A DNA stretch of 35,508 bases. Origin: Microbacteriaceae bacterium PS02343. GTDB lineage: Bacteria; Actinomycetota; Actinomycetes; Actinomycetales; Microbacteriaceae. Shown here in pieces: positions 1 through 8,024 of this stretch. Made by a program: the position numbers and the translations under genes. How positions within the stretch are numbered: the first letter of the stretch is position 1; every line of letters begins with the position of its first letter. The notes below the pieces were generated by a model. That model was not told where the DNA came from. It searched no databases and saw only the letters and a program-made list of their open reading frames with translations. The stretch is taken from NCBI GenBank assembly GCA_029959365.1, contig JASCOA010000025.1, positions 1 to 35,508 of the forward strand. The letters are read 5' to 3'.

Positions 1-282
1 GGCCGGCCCGGATCCTCACCGTCGCGGCTCGCATCCGTCGCGGAGGACCAGACCGGGCCGGTGCTGCACCGGCCACGGCTCAGCCAGGGCGAGCAGTCGG
101 CGCTCACCCTCTACGCCCTCGGCCACTCCACGCAGGAGGTCGCCGACAAGCTCAACGTGCAGTACGAGACCGCGAAGACCTACCTGCGCCGCGTGCGCGA
201 GAAGTACGCCAAGGCCGGCCGACCGGCCAGCCGCAAGGCCGAGCTCATCCGCCGCGCCGCGGAGGACGGCTACCTGCGCTGA
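1..282 (+). CDS. LuxR-family DNA-binding response regulator, C-terminal part (cut by window edge)
   Basis: The reading frame is open from base 1 to the TGA at 280-282, so only the C-terminal part of the gene is visible and its true start lies outside. The visible end reads as a LuxR/NarL helix-turn-helix: LSQGEQSALTLYALGHSTQE is followed by VADKLNVQYETAKTYLRRVR, where the second stretch would be the recognition helix, then the tail REKYAKAGRPA. This ending is typical of NarL/FixJ-type response regulators of actinobacteria (family knowledge). The receiver domain, if there is one, is not in the window, so phosphorylation control is inferred only. A GTG at position 61 lies in frame but would remove nothing recognisable from the domain and is not needed as a start. 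The stop codon overlaps the next gene's ATG (TGATG), which suggests translational coupling with thymidine kinase. Confidence 0.75.
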   Translation, partial: GRPGSSPSRLASVAEDQTGPVLHRPRLSQGEQSALTLYALGHSTQEVADKLNVQYETAKTYLRRVREKYAKAGRPASRKAELIRRAAEDGYLR

Positions 283-875
283 TGGCCAAGCTGTACTTCC
301 GCTACGGCGCGATGAACAGCGGCAAGAGCACGGCGCTGCTCCAGGCCGCCTACAACTACGAGGAGCGCGACCAGCACGTGCTGCTCGCCAAGCCCGGCAT
401 CGACAGCAAGGGCGGCGGCTCCATCGTCAGCCGCCTCGGCGTCACTCGCGAGGCCGACTTCACCATCGGACCGGACGAGCGGATGCGCGAGGTCTTCGCG
501 CGGCGGCGTGCGGCATCCGCGCACCCCATCGCCTGCCTGCTCGTCGACGAGGCCCAGTTCCTCGCCGAGGGGCAGGTCGACGACCTGCTGCGCATCGCGG
601 TGCTCGACGGCGTGCCGGTGCTCGCCTACGGCATCCGCACCGACTTCCGCACCAAAGCCTTCCCGGGCAGCCGCCGGCTGCTCGAGGTGGCGCACTCGCT
701 GGAGGAGCTCAAGACCATCTGCCGCTGCGGCCGCAAGGCCGTGTTCAACGCCCGGCGGGTGGGGGAGTCGTACGTCTTCGACGGCGGGCAGGTGGCCATC
801 GACGGGCTCGAGGTGGCGTACGAGTCGCTGTGCGCGCAGTGCTACCTGCGGGAGTCGGGTGGGGGGTTGGGCTGA
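282..875 (+). CDS. tdk: Thymidine kinase (type II, zinc-binding)
   Basis: Cytosolic salvage enzyme that phosphorylates thymidine to dTMP with ATP. The protein has 197 residues, normal for bacterial type II thymidine kinases. The P-loop is GAMNSGKST at residues 9-17, and the catalytic glutamate motif DEAQF is at 89-93 (E90). A four-cysteine zinc site is formed by C147 and C149 (CRC) and C184 and C187 (CAQC). The ATG at 282 overlaps the TGA of the upstream regulator, so the two genes are probably co-transcribed. The gene converges on the tRNA-Pro gene, with a long hairpin between them. These cysteines contrast with the cysteine-free island at the right of the window. Identification is secure from the motifs. 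Confidence 0.95.
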   Translation: MAKLYFRYGAMNSGKSTALLQAAYNYEERDQHVLLAKPGIDSKGGGSIVSRLGVTREADFTIGPDERMREVFARRRAASAHPIACLLVDEAQFLAEGQVDDLLRIAVLDGVPVLAYGIRTDFRTKAFPGSRRLLEVAHSLEELKTICRCGRKAVFNARRVGESYVFDGGQVAIDGLEVAYESLCAQCYLRESGGGLG

Positions 876-1035
876 GGGGGCTGAATCGCGGCGAGCGGTT
901 GTCCGGAACGTTCCCCTCACGTCGCTACGCGCCGCTCTCGGCCGTGATTTGTCCCCACCGCTCGGCCGTCGCGCCGCTGCGCGTCGCGCCGGAACCGGCG
1001 GCGTGGGCCCACCTGCTCGCAGGTGCGAACTACTT
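876..1035. other. Intergenic stretch between tdk and the tRNA-Pro terminator
   Basis: About 160 bases without a supportable gene. It contains a perfect 10-base palindrome GGAACGTTCC at 904-913 and a small hairpin ACCTGC-TC-GCAGGT at 1011-1024. Open frames through this stretch run on into the tRNA gene in antisense and are not credible. Confidence 0.6.
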
Positions 1036-1167
<132 letters not shown>

Positions 1168-1229
1168 TTGCTGCGGCGAACCGTGGCAACCGGTCCAGCA
1201 TACAGGATGCGGGAGGGGCGCGAGGACGC

Positions 1230-2162
1230 TCAGTCGATGCGGGGGACGAGGTCGATGACGATCGCCTCGGGCGGGCAGGCGAAGCGCACGGGAGCGTAGA
1301 TCGACGTGCCGACACCGGCCGAGACGTTGAGGTAGGCGGCGCGCTGCGCGTGGGTCCACACGTGCATGCCACGGGCCATCGAGCGGGGCAGATCGCAGTT
1401 GGTGACGAGCGCGCCGAAGCCGGGAGCGCAGACCTGACCGCCGTGCGTGTGGCCGGCCAGGATCAGCTGCGAGCCGTTCGTGGTGAGCGAGTCGAGCGCG
1501 CGCACGTAGGGCGCGTGCACGACACCGATGCTCAGCGGCTCAGAACCCTCGTCGTCGCCCTCGCGCAGCGCCTCGAGCGCCGATGGCACGAGATCGAGGC
1601 GGTCGCGGCGCAGGTGCGGGTCGTCCAGCCCGACGAACTCGATGAGCCGATCGCCCACGGGCAGCAGGGCCGCCCGGTTGTTGAGCCCCACCCACCCGAG
1701 CCCGTCGTAGACGGCCTCGAGTGCGGCGGTGTCGAGGTGCTCCGGCTCGCGGTGCTGCCTCGATGGGCCGGAGAAGTAGGTGAGCCAGCTCTTGGGCCTC
1801 GGCGCGAAGTAGTCGTTCGAACCGTGCACGTAGACGCCGGGCACGCCCTCGAAGACCTCGAGCGCGCGCGCCACGGCGGGCACGGCATCGCGATGGCCAA
1901 GGTTGTCGCCCGTGTCGACCACGAGATCCGGCTCGAGCTCGGCGAGCGAGCGTAGCCAGTCGATGCGGTGCTCCTGCCACGGGGCGAGGTGCAGATCGGA
2001 GAGGTGCAGGATGCGCATCGTCGGACTGCCGGGCGGCAGCAGTGCCACGGTCTCCCGCCGCACCGTGAAGGCGTTGCGCTCGACGAGCGCGCCGTACGCG
2101 AGCAGGCCGCCGGCCACCGCCGCGGCGCCGGCCGCCACGGCGATGCCGTGGCGGCCGGTCAT
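1230..2162 (-). CDS. Membrane-anchored metallophosphoesterase (Rv3683-like)
   Basis: Calcineurin-type dimetal phosphoesterase of 310 residues. An N-terminal hydrophobic helix at about residues 6-27 probably anchors it to the membrane with the catalytic domain outside. Metal ligands follow the family order: LSDLH (D56, H58), GDN at 85-87, GSND at 114-117 (in place of the more usual GNHD), HAP at 216-218 and GHTHGG at 237-242. The natural substrate is unknown. It starts 15 bases after the stop of the class A penicillin-binding protein and probably shares its transcript. The same pair, ponA2 followed by Rv3683, is found in Mycobacterium, which suggests a cell-envelope role (inference). Confidence 0.88.
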   Translation of the reverse strand: MTGRHGIAVAAGAAAVAGGLLAYGALVERNAFTVRRETVALLPPGSPTMRILHLSDLHLAPWQEHRIDWLRSLAELEPDLVVDTGDNLGHRDAVPAVARALEVFEGVPGVYVHGSNDYFAPRPKSWLTYFSGPSRQHREPEHLDTAALEAVYDGLGWVGLNNRAALLPVGDRLIEFVGLDDPHLRRDRLDLVPSALEALREGDDEGSEPLSIGVVHAPYVRALDSLTTNGSQLILAGHTHGGQVCAPGFGALVTNCDLPRSMARGMHVWTHAQRAAYLNVSAGVGTSIYAPVRFACPPEAIVIDLVPRID

Positions 2163-2177
2163 TCCGCGCTCCGCAGG

Positions 2178-4778
2178 TCAGTCGTCATCATCGTCGGAGC
2201 CCCCTGGCGGGTTGCCGCTGTTCCCGTTGCCGTTGTTGCCGCCGCCGGGTGCTGGGGTGCTCGGCGCGCCGCCGGTGCCGCTGCTCACGATGATCGTGAT
2301 CGCGTCGCCGAGGCCCACCTCCTGGCCGGCCGCCGGGCTCGTGCCGATGACCTCGCCGCTCGGGACCGTGGGCGAGGCCTGCGTGACCGGTGCGCCCGCG
2401 ATGTTCGTGAATCCGGCAGCCTGCAAGGTCGAGCGCGCCGCGTCGAAGCTCGCGGCACCGGCCACGTCGGGCATGGTCGTCTGGCTGCCGTCGCTCGGCC
2501 GCACGACGATCTCGGTACCGCTCGAGACCGTGCTGCCGGCGGCGGGCTCGGTCACCGCGACCCGACCAGCCTGCTGGGTCGACGCGATGGGCTCACCGAG
2601 GGTGTAGCGCAGGCCGAGGCTCTCCAGGAGCGCCTGAGCTGCGGCCGGGTCCTGGCCCACGAGGTCCGGTACGGTCTCGACGTCCCCGCGCAGGGCCTGG
2701 TCGGTCGGGCCGGCCCAATCCTCGCCGCCGTAGGCGTCGGTCGCCCAGCGGAAGACGTCGCGAGCGACGTACTGTCCGAGGATGCGGTCGCTCACGCCGA
2801 GCGAGTTGTTGTACTGGCGGTTGAGCTTCGTCGATCCGACGATGTTGCCGGTCCAGGTGCCGGTGGCCAGCTTCGAGGAGGCCATGGCGATCCAGTTCTG
2901 CACGTAGTCGTCGGCGGTACCGGTCTTCGCGAACAGCGGCACGCCGTTGCTCACGTTCGCCGCGGTACCGGTGCCGCCCGTGAGCACGGGCTTGAGCGCG
3001 TGGATCGCGGCCTCGGCGACCTCGGGCTCGAGCGCCTGCCCGCAGTTCGCCTGGGGGATCTCGACCTCGGTGCCGTCGCTCGTCGTCATGCGATCGATGA
3101 CCACGGGATCGCAGTGCACGCCGTCGGCGGCGAGCGTCGCGAAGGCGTTGGCCATGCTCAACGGCGCGATCGTGTTGGTGCCGAGGATCGCGGCAGGGTT
3201 CTGCTCCAGGTCCGCCCCGTCGGCCCGGTGCACGCCCATCGACTCGGCGGTCTCGGTGATGTCGCACATGTCGAGCTGCTGCGCCATGGTGGCGAACGTC
3301 GTGTTGGCCGAGATCTTGGTCGCTTCCATGACCGACATGTAGTCGGCCATCGCGCGGTAGTTCTTGGGGTTCCAATCATCCGATCCGCTGCCGAGGCAGC
3401 GGTTCGGGAAGCTCGAGCCGGGGTAGACCTGGCGGCGCGAGTCGACGACCTCGTTGAGCCCGCGGCCGGCCTTCAACCAATCGATGAGCACGAACACCTT
3501 GTAGGTCGAGCCCGACTGGAAGCCCGACGAGCCGCCGTAGTTCCTGTCGGTGTTGAAATTTACCGACGTCTCCGACTCGCCGGCGCCCGCGGTCTCGTTG
3601 AAGTTCTTGTTCTGCACCAGGTACTTGATGCGCCCCGTGCCGGGCTCGATGCCCGAGCTGGCGGAACCCAGGTTGTACCCCGTGCCCTCCTTCGGCACGT
3701 ACTGGTCCATGGCCGACTGGGCGGTGGCCTGCAGATCGAGGTCGATGGACGTGTAGATGCGGTAGCCGCCGGTGCGGAAGTTGTACTGCCGCTCGGCCGC
3801 GCTGTCGCCGAAGGTCGGGTCGTTCTCGATCGTCTTGCGCACGTAGTCGCAGATGAAGGGAGCGGTCGAGTTCATGCATCCGTTGTTCACGGGCTGGATG
3901 TTGAGCGGCACGACCACGTCGCGGGAGCCGTCGTAGGTCGCCTGGTCGATGTACCCCTCCTCGAGCAGGTTGCCGAGGATGTACTTGCGCCGGGTGTCGT
4001 TGGGTGTCGGGTCCTCGCGGTCCGGCAGGTTCAGCGTGGGAGCCTGCACGATGGCCATGAGGGTGGCGGCCTGGTTGTAGTCGAGGTCGGCGGCGTTGAC
4101 GCCGAACCAGTACTGCGCGGCGGTCTGAACGCCGTAGAGGTTCGAGCCGAAGGTCGCGATGTTGAGGTAGGCCTCGAGGATCTCGTCCTTGCTGTACTGC
4201 TGCTCGAGCGAGATGGCGTACTTCATCTCGGCGAGCTTGCGGTCGATCGTCGTCACCGTGGCCTGCTCGTAGAGCTCCTTGGCCTTCTCGGGGTCGCTCG
4301 TCGCATAGCGCTCCGACTCGGTGACCAGGAGGTTGCGTACCAGCTGCATCGTGATGGTCGAGGCGCCGGCGTCGCTGCCGCCGGTGACCTGGCCGATGGC
4401 CGCGCGCATGACGGAGGGCAGGTAGACCCCGCCGTGCTCGTAGAAGTGGGGGTCCTCGGCCGCGACCGCGGTCTCCTTGACGGCGGCGGAGATCTGATCG
4501 AGCGGCACCTCCTCGCGGTTCTGCTCGAAGATGGTCGCGATCTGCACGTCCTGGCCGCCCTGCTGGGCGTAGATCTCCGTGCGCTGCGACTGGTCGCTGA
4601 TCTCGATGAAGTCGGGCAGCTCGTCGAAGATGTCGATCGTGCTCGCTGCGGCGACGCCCGTGACGGCGATCGCCGGGGTGAGCAGGGCCGCGACCAGCAG
4701 CCCTGCGACGGCGCTGAAGCCGAGGAAGCCGGCCGTGGCGCCGAGCACGCTCGACGGCGTGTTCTTCTGAGGGGACAT
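2178..4778 (-). CDS. Class A penicillin-binding protein with two PASTA domains
   Basis: Bifunctional peptidoglycan synthase of 866 residues. A transmembrane helix at about 14-42 precedes a GT51 glycosyltransferase domain, with EDPHFYEHGG at 108-117 and ASTITMQLVRN at 139-149. The common QQ of that second motif is MQ here. The transpeptidase domain has the active-site serine in STYK (424-427), SAN at 490-492 and KTG at 618-620. Two PASTA repeats (about 701-760 and 769-832) probably sense muropeptides or beta-lactams. The tail is a Gly/Asn/Pro linker ending in five aspartates. Six cysteines lie in the extracellular part. The start chosen is the ATG at 4778; the frame runs on upstream, but TACCAT lies 7 bases before this ATG and fits a leaderless start. 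It resembles M. tuberculosis ponA2. Confidence 0.93.
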   Translation of the reverse strand: MSPQKNTPSSVLGATAGFLGFSAVAGLLVAALLTPAIAVTGVAAASTIDIFDELPDFIEISDQSQRTEIYAQQGGQDVQIATIFEQNREEVPLDQISAAVKETAVAAEDPHFYEHGGVYLPSVMRAAIGQVTGGSDAGASTITMQLVRNLLVTESERYATSDPEKAKELYEQATVTTIDRKLAEMKYAISLEQQYSKDEILEAYLNIATFGSNLYGVQTAAQYWFGVNAADLDYNQAATLMAIVQAPTLNLPDREDPTPNDTRRKYILGNLLEEGYIDQATYDGSRDVVVPLNIQPVNNGCMNSTAPFICDYVRKTIENDPTFGDSAAERQYNFRTGGYRIYTSIDLDLQATAQSAMDQYVPKEGTGYNLGSASSGIEPGTGRIKYLVQNKNFNETAGAGESETSVNFNTDRNYGGSSGFQSGSTYKVFVLIDWLKAGRGLNEVVDSRRQVYPGSSFPNRCLGSGSDDWNPKNYRAMADYMSVMEATKISANTTFATMAQQLDMCDITETAESMGVHRADGADLEQNPAAILGTNTIAPLSMANAFATLAADGVHCDPVVIDRMTTSDGTEVEIPQANCGQALEPEVAEAAIHALKPVLTGGTGTAANVSNGVPLFAKTGTADDYVQNWIAMASSKLATGTWTGNIVGSTKLNRQYNNSLGVSDRILGQYVARDVFRWATDAYGGEDWAGPTDQALRGDVETVPDLVGQDPAAAQALLESLGLRYTLGEPIASTQQAGRVAVTEPAAGSTVSSGTEIVVRPSDGSQTTMPDVAGAASFDAARSTLQAAGFTNIAGAPVTQASPTVPSGEVIGTSPAAGQEVGLGDAITIIVSSGTGGAPSTPAPGGGNNGNGNSGNPPGGSDDDDD

Positions 4779-4783
4779 AGGCT

Positions 4784-4797
4784 CGATGGTAAGCGAT
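4784..4797 (-). promoter_or_regulatory. Candidate -10 box of the penicillin-binding protein gene (leaderless)
   Basis: On the minus strand TACCAT ends 7 bases before the ATG at 4778. This matches the actinobacterial TAnnnT -10 pattern and predicts a transcript that begins at or next to the start codon. No Shine-Dalgarno sequence is visible. No convincing -35 box was seen. Confidence 0.4.
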
Positions 4798-4829
4798 CCG
4801 CGAAACACCAGAGCTGAATGGAACACCAT

Positions 4830-4988
4830 ATGCCCCGCTGGGAGTACGTCACTACCCCTCTGCTCGTACACAACGAAGCCGCGATCCTCAACAACTGGGG
4901 CTCCGAGGGCTGGGAGCTCGTGACGATCATGGCCGGTCCCGCGGGCGGTCCCGTGGCCGTCCTCAAGCGCCCCGTCGCGGAGGCCTGA
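4830..4988 (+). CDS. Small DUF4177-like protein (52 aa, Rv3678A-like)
   Basis: The frame encodes 52 residues beginning MPRWEYVTTPLLVHN and containing NNWGSEGWELVTI. The pattern W-E-Y then G-W-E-L is characteristic of small DUF4177-type proteins, whose function is unknown. An in-frame ATG at 4818 would add four residues (MEHH); I prefer 4830 because conserved relatives begin with the WEY strand. The gene ends 3 bases before the RidA gene and is probably co-transcribed with it. It is divergent from the penicillin-binding protein gene with only about 51 bases between. In M. tuberculosis, Rv3678A sits beside a RidA homologue close to ponA2, so the placement is conserved. Here no WhiB or ArsA-type genes lie in between. 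Confidence 0.75.
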   Translation: MPRWEYVTTPLLVHNEAAILNNWGSEGWELVTIMAGPAGGPVAVLKRPVAEA

Positions 4989-4991
4989 CCG

Positions 4992-5453
4992 ATGGGACGC
5001 ATCGACGAGCGCCTCGCCGAGCTGGGCCTGACCCTGCCGAAGGCACCTGCCGCCGCGGGCGCCTACCTGCCCGCCGTCACCTCCGGCAGCCTGCTCTACA
5101 CCGCCGGCCAGGTGCCCTTCGTGGACGGTGCCTTCCCCGCGCACGGCAAGGTCGGTGCCGAGGTGGACGCCGAGACCGCGAAGTCGCTCGCCGCGATCTG
5201 CGCGCTCAACGGCCTCGCCGCGGCTGCCGAGCTGCTCGGCTCGCTCGATCGAGTCACCCGCGTCGTCAAGGTGGTCGGCTTCGTCGCCAGCGACCCGTCC
5301 TTCACCGGGCAGCCCGGCGTGATCAACGGGGCCTCCGAGCTCCTCGGCGAGATCTTCGGCGAGGCGGGCCAGCACGCCCGCTCGGCCGTCGGCGTCGCGG
5401 TGCTGCCGCTCGACGCGCCGGTCGAGGTGGAGCTCGTGCTCGAGTTCGTCTGA
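4992..5453 (+). CDS. RidA/YjgF/YER057c family protein
   Basis: A 153-residue cytosolic protein of the RidA superfamily. Archetypal RidA proteins hydrolyse reactive enamine/imine intermediates made by PLP enzymes; other subfamilies have lost this activity. Visible features are GSLLYTAGQVPFVDG near residue 32, the long helix KSLAAICALNGLAAAAELLG, and the strand VTRVVKVVGFVASDPSFTGQ. The typical catalytic arginine of archetypal RidA in a C-R-x-Q-P type motif is not evident, since the C-terminal segment reads HARSAVGVAVLPLDAPVEVE. ARSAVG does supply an arginine in the usual place. It is 3 bases downstream of the small DUF4177-like gene. It converges on acs across an anomalous G/C-only stretch. 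Confidence 0.85.
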   Translation: MGRIDERLAELGLTLPKAPAAAGAYLPAVTSGSLLYTAGQVPFVDGAFPAHGKVGAEVDAETAKSLAAICALNGLAAAAELLGSLDRVTRVVKVVGFVASDPSFTGQPGVINGASELLGEIFGEAGQHARSAVGVAVLPLDAPVEVELVLEFV

Positions 5454-5590
5454 GCCGTGCTCTGCGCCGCCTCCGCGGCGTGCCGCAGGGGCGCGGGCCC
5501 CGCCGCCCCCGGCCGGGGGGCGGGGCCCCGCGCGGGGGGGGGCCCGCGGGCCCGCCCCCGCCCGGCCGGGGCCCCTTCGCGCGTGCCTGG
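5454..5590. other. Convergent intergenic region with an 88-base G/C-only tract (suspect sequence)
   Basis: Between the stops of the RidA gene and acs, positions 5488-5575 contain no A or T at all and include runs of up to nine G. A strong bidirectional terminator would be expected here. The sequence looks like a collapsed or mis-called hairpin rather than normal DNA of this genome. No gene is supported. Confidence 0.6.
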
Positions 5591-7552
5591 TCAGTCGGCG
5601 TGCATGCCGGTCTGGATCGTGCGCATCACGCCGGTGTCGGCGAGCGTGGTCGTATCGCCCACCTCGCGGCCCTCGGCGAGGTCGCGCAGCAGTCGGCGCA
5701 TGATCTTGCCGCTGCGGGTCTTCGGCAGCTCCGCGACGACGTGCACCCGCGCGGGACGGGCGATCGGGCCGATGCGCTCGGCGACGTGCGCGCGCAGCGT
5801 CGGCGACGCATCCGCGTCCGTCAACTCGGCGCCGGTGCGCAGGATCACGAAGGCGACGATGGCCTGCCCCGTGGCCTCATCCGCAGCGCCGACGACGGCC
5901 GCCTCGGCGACGGCCGGATGCGCGACGAGCGCCGACTCGATCTCCGCGGTCGAGAGCCGGTGGCCCGAGACGTTCATGACGTCGTCGACGCGGCCGAGCA
6001 GCCAGAGGTCGCCGTCGCCGTCGAGGCGGGCGCCGTCGCCCGCGAAGTATCGGCCGGGGAAGGTCGACCAATAGGTCTCGCGGAAGCGCTCGGGGTCGTT
6101 CCAGATCGTGCGCGCCATCGCGGGCCACGGCTCGGTGACCACGAGCAGTCCGCCACCGCCGGCCGGCACCGGTTCGCCGGACTCGTCGAGCACGGCGATG
6201 CCGATGCCCGGGATGGGCGTCTGCGCTGCGCCCGGCTTCGCCGCGGTGACGCCCGGCAGCGGCGACACCATGATCGCGCCGGTCTCGGTCTGCCACCACG
6301 TGTCCACGATCGGGGTGCGGCCGCCGCCGATCACCTCGCGGTACCAGAGCCACGCCTCGGGGTTGATCGGCTCGCCGACGCTGCCCAGCAGCCGCAGGCT
6401 GGTCAGGTCGTGCGCGTCGGGGATGGCCCGTCCCGCCTTCATGAACGAGCGGATGGCGGTGGGCGCCGTGTAGAGGATCGTCACCCCGTAGCGCTCGACG
6501 ATGCTCCACCAGCGGCCGGGGTCGGGGGAGTCGGGCGTTCCCTCGTAGAGCACCTGGGTCGCGCCGTTCGCGAGCGGGCCGTAGACGACGTAGCTGTGGC
6601 CGGTGATCCAGCCGACGTCGGCGGTGCACCAGTACACGTCCTGCTCGGGCTTGAGGTCGAAGACGGAGCGGTGCGTGAAGGCCGCCTGGGTGAGGTACCC
6701 GCCGCTCGTGTGCAGGATGCCCTTCGGCTTCCCGGTCGTGCCCGACGTGTAGAGGATGAAGAGCGGATGCTCCGCCTCGAAGGCGCGGGCCTCGTGCGTC
6801 GTGTCCATGGCAGCGATCTCCTCGTGCCACCACAGGTCCCGCCCCTCCGACCAGTCGACGGCGTTCTCGCCGCGGCGCACCACCAGCACGTTGCGCACGG
6901 TCTGCTCGCCGGGCAGCGCGAGGGCGGCGTCGACCGCCGGCTTCAGCGGGGCGACCGAGCCCTTGCGCCAACCGCCGTCGGCGGTGATGACGAGCACGGC
7001 TCCGGCATCGTCGATGCGGGCCCGCAGGCTCTCGGCGCTGAACCCGCCGAAGACGACGGAGTGCACGGCGCCGATGCGCGCGATGGCCAGCATGGCGATG
7101 ACGGCCTCGGGGATCATCGGCAGGTAGACGGCGACGCGGTCGCCGGGCTGCACGCCGAGGTCGGCGAGCAGGTTCGCGGCCCGGCTCACCTCGCCGAGCA
7201 GCTCGGAGTAGGTGATGGTGCGGGTGTCGCCGGGCTCGCCCTCCCAGTGCAGCGCGACGCGCTCGCCGTCGCCCGCGAGCACATGACGGTCCACGCAGTT
7301 GACCGCGACGTTGAGCCGGCCGTCGGCGAACCACCGCGCGTGCGGCGCATCCGTCCAATCGAGCACCTCGCTGAACGGGCGCTGCCACTGCAGCGCCCGG
7401 GCCTGCTCCGCCCAGAAGGCGAGCCGGTCGCGGCTCGCGGTCTCAGCGAGCTCCGGCCCCGCGACGGCGTCGCGGCGGAACGACTCGGACGGGGGGAAGA
7501 CGCGCCCTCCGCCTTGCAGGCTGTCGATCGGTTCGGCGGATGCGGTGGTCAT
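5591..7552 (-). CDS. acs: Acetyl-CoA synthetase (AMP-forming)
   Basis: Converts acetate, ATP and CoA to acetyl-CoA through acetyl-AMP in the cytosol. The 653 residues match the usual Acs length. The adenylate-forming signature [10 protein letters not shown] is at 269-278, WWQTETG follows in the acyl-binding region, and the C-terminal motif [11 protein letters not shown] carries the catalytic lysine K616. That lysine is the classical site of acetylation control in this family. The start chosen is the ATG at 7552, preceded by AGGAG at a spacing of about 10; a longer frame to 7657 has no family similarity. The gene is transcribed divergently from the 6C RNA and converges on the RidA gene. Confidence 0.95.
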   Translation of the reverse strand: MTTASAEPIDSLQGGGRVFPPSESFRRDAVAGPELAETASRDRLAFWAEQARALQWQRPFSEVLDWTDAPHARWFADGRLNVAVNCVDRHVLAGDGERVALHWEGEPGDTRTITYSELLGEVSRAANLLADLGVQPGDRVAVYLPMIPEAVIAMLAIARIGAVHSVVFGGFSAESLRARIDDAGAVLVITADGGWRKGSVAPLKPAVDAALALPGEQTVRNVLVVRRGENAVDWSEGRDLWWHEEIAAMDTTHEARAFEAEHPLFILYTSGTTGKPKGILHTSGGYLTQAAFTHRSVFDLKPEQDVYWCTADVGWITGHSYVVYGPLANGATQVLYEGTPDSPDPGRWWSIVERYGVTILYTAPTAIRSFMKAGRAIPDAHDLTSLRLLGSVGEPINPEAWLWYREVIGGGRTPIVDTWWQTETGAIMVSPLPGVTAAKPGAAQTPIPGIGIAVLDESGEPVPAGGGGLLVVTEPWPAMARTIWNDPERFRETYWSTFPGRYFAGDGARLDGDGDLWLLGRVDDVMNVSGHRLSTAEIESALVAHPAVAEAAVVGAADEATGQAIVAFVILRTGAELTDADASPTLRAHVAERIGPIARPARVHVVAELPKTRSGKIMRRLLRDLAEGREVGDTTTLADTGVMRTIQTGMHAD

Positions 7553-7618
7553 CGCGGATGTGCTCCTCGCGTCGTTGCGTGGTGGTGATCGGCGCGGTCC
7601 CGGCCGGCCGTGCTGCCG

Positions 7619-7647
7619 AGCGTAGACCCGCCGTCCGACAGCGTCGA
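7619..7647 (-). promoter_or_regulatory. Candidate acs promoter
   Basis: On the minus strand TCGACG (7642-7647) and TACGCT (7619-7624) are separated by 17 bases, matching a -35/-10 pair of a primary sigma factor. This predicts a leader of about 60 bases before the acs ATG. Confidence 0.45.
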
Positions 7648-7666
7648 CGGATTTCATCGCGAGGAG

Positions 7667-7695
7667 TTGCGCCGGAAGGGCGTGCGGGGTACATT
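7667..7695 (+). promoter_or_regulatory. Candidate promoter of the 6C RNA
   Basis: TTGCGC (7667-7672) and TACATT (7690-7695) are separated by 17 bases. A start about 7 bases after the -10 box, near 7702, would give a transcript of about 100 bases ending at the U-rich tract, close to the size known for 6C RNAs. An alternative TTGACG at 7694-7699 has no -10 box at proper spacing. Confidence 0.45.
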
Positions 7696-7701
7696 GACGT
7701 C

Positions 7702-7803
7702 ATCGGATGGAATACTCCGATCGCAACGGCTGTGATTCCCCCCAATCCGCCGTTGCCGTGGCGGCGCCGGTTCCCCCCAACTGGCGCCGCCCCTCTTCTT
7801 TTA
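7702..7803 (+). ncRNA. 6C small RNA (two C-loop hairpins)
   Basis: Two adjacent hairpins each present a loop of exactly six cytosines, the defining feature of the actinobacterial 6C RNA family. Hairpin 1 pairs AACGGC/GCCGTT and GATT/AATC around C6 at 7738-7743, with a small internal bulge. Hairpin 2 pairs GGCGCCGGTT (7763-7772) with AACTGGCGCC (7779-7788) around C6 at 7773-7778, with one G-T pair. It is followed by CTCTTCTTTT, so it can also serve as the terminator. The position upstream of the Tad pilus genes and near acs matches M. tuberculosis, where the 6C RNA (B11) lies just upstream of Rv3660c-Rv3654c. Known 6C RNAs act on mRNAs by base pairing through the C-rich loops. The 5' end is inferred from the candidate promoter. 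Confidence 0.85.
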
Positions 7804-7824
7804 ACGACCGTTTTTCTCGGAGTT

Positions 7825-7941
7825 CTGGAACACTGTTCCAGTCTTCGGCCATCGCTCTCGCGATGAAGGAAACGCGAGTCGACTCCGACGGGTGTCGTTT
7901 TGAGCGACAGGTGTCGCGTTGGCGGGGTACAAAATGTCCCC
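7825..7941. promoter_or_regulatory. Cluster of palindromes between the 6C RNA and the Tad operon
   Basis: Six inverted repeats follow each other: CTGGAACACTGTTCCAG (7825-7841, perfect around one base), CATCGC-tctc-GCGATG (7850-7865), GAGTCGACTC (7876-7885), CGACGGGTGTCG (7886-7897), GCGACAGGTGTCGC (7904-7917), and GGGG(T)ACA-aaa-TGTCCCC (7924-7941). The third-last and second-last share the 12-mer CGAC(G/A)GGTGTCG, 19 bases apart start to start. This looks like a regulatory region with several operator-like sites, or a structured leader. No regulator can be named. Confidence 0.45.
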
Positions 7942-8012
7942 TCCACAACCCCGAGCAGGGGCGACTCGGCACCTGTTCGAGGCCGCGACGTCCGCACCGC
8001 GACCGCGTTGCC

Positions 8013-8018
8013 TAGCGT
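8013..8018 (+). promoter_or_regulatory. -10 box of a leaderless promoter for the Tad operon
   Basis: TAGCGT ends 6 bases before the ATG at 8025, and no ribosome binding site precedes that ATG. The spacing predicts a transcript starting at or beside the start codon. The same arrangement recurs at 14607 and 16617. Confidence 0.55.
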
Positions 8019-8024
8019 CGGCGC

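Noticed and set aside
1968-4817. Long plus-strand frame (949 aa) opposite the penicillin-binding protein
   Set aside because: It is the antisense shadow of a well-supported gene. Its translation is Arg/Ala/Val/Gly-rich with no domain, as expected in GC-rich DNA.
5480-7588. Long plus-strand frame opposite acs
   Set aside because: Acs on the minus strand has all its motifs; the opposite frame begins in the suspect G/C-only tract and has no recognisable domain.
7825-7841. CTGGAACACTGTTCCAG as a LexA/SOS box
   Set aside because: The actinobacterial SOS box has GAAC and GTTC half-sites separated by four bases; here they are three apart, so LexA is not supported.
7700-7972. Short frames on both strands across the 6C RNA region
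   Set aside because: No similarity to known proteins and no ribosome binding site. The RNA hairpins explain the conserved structure.
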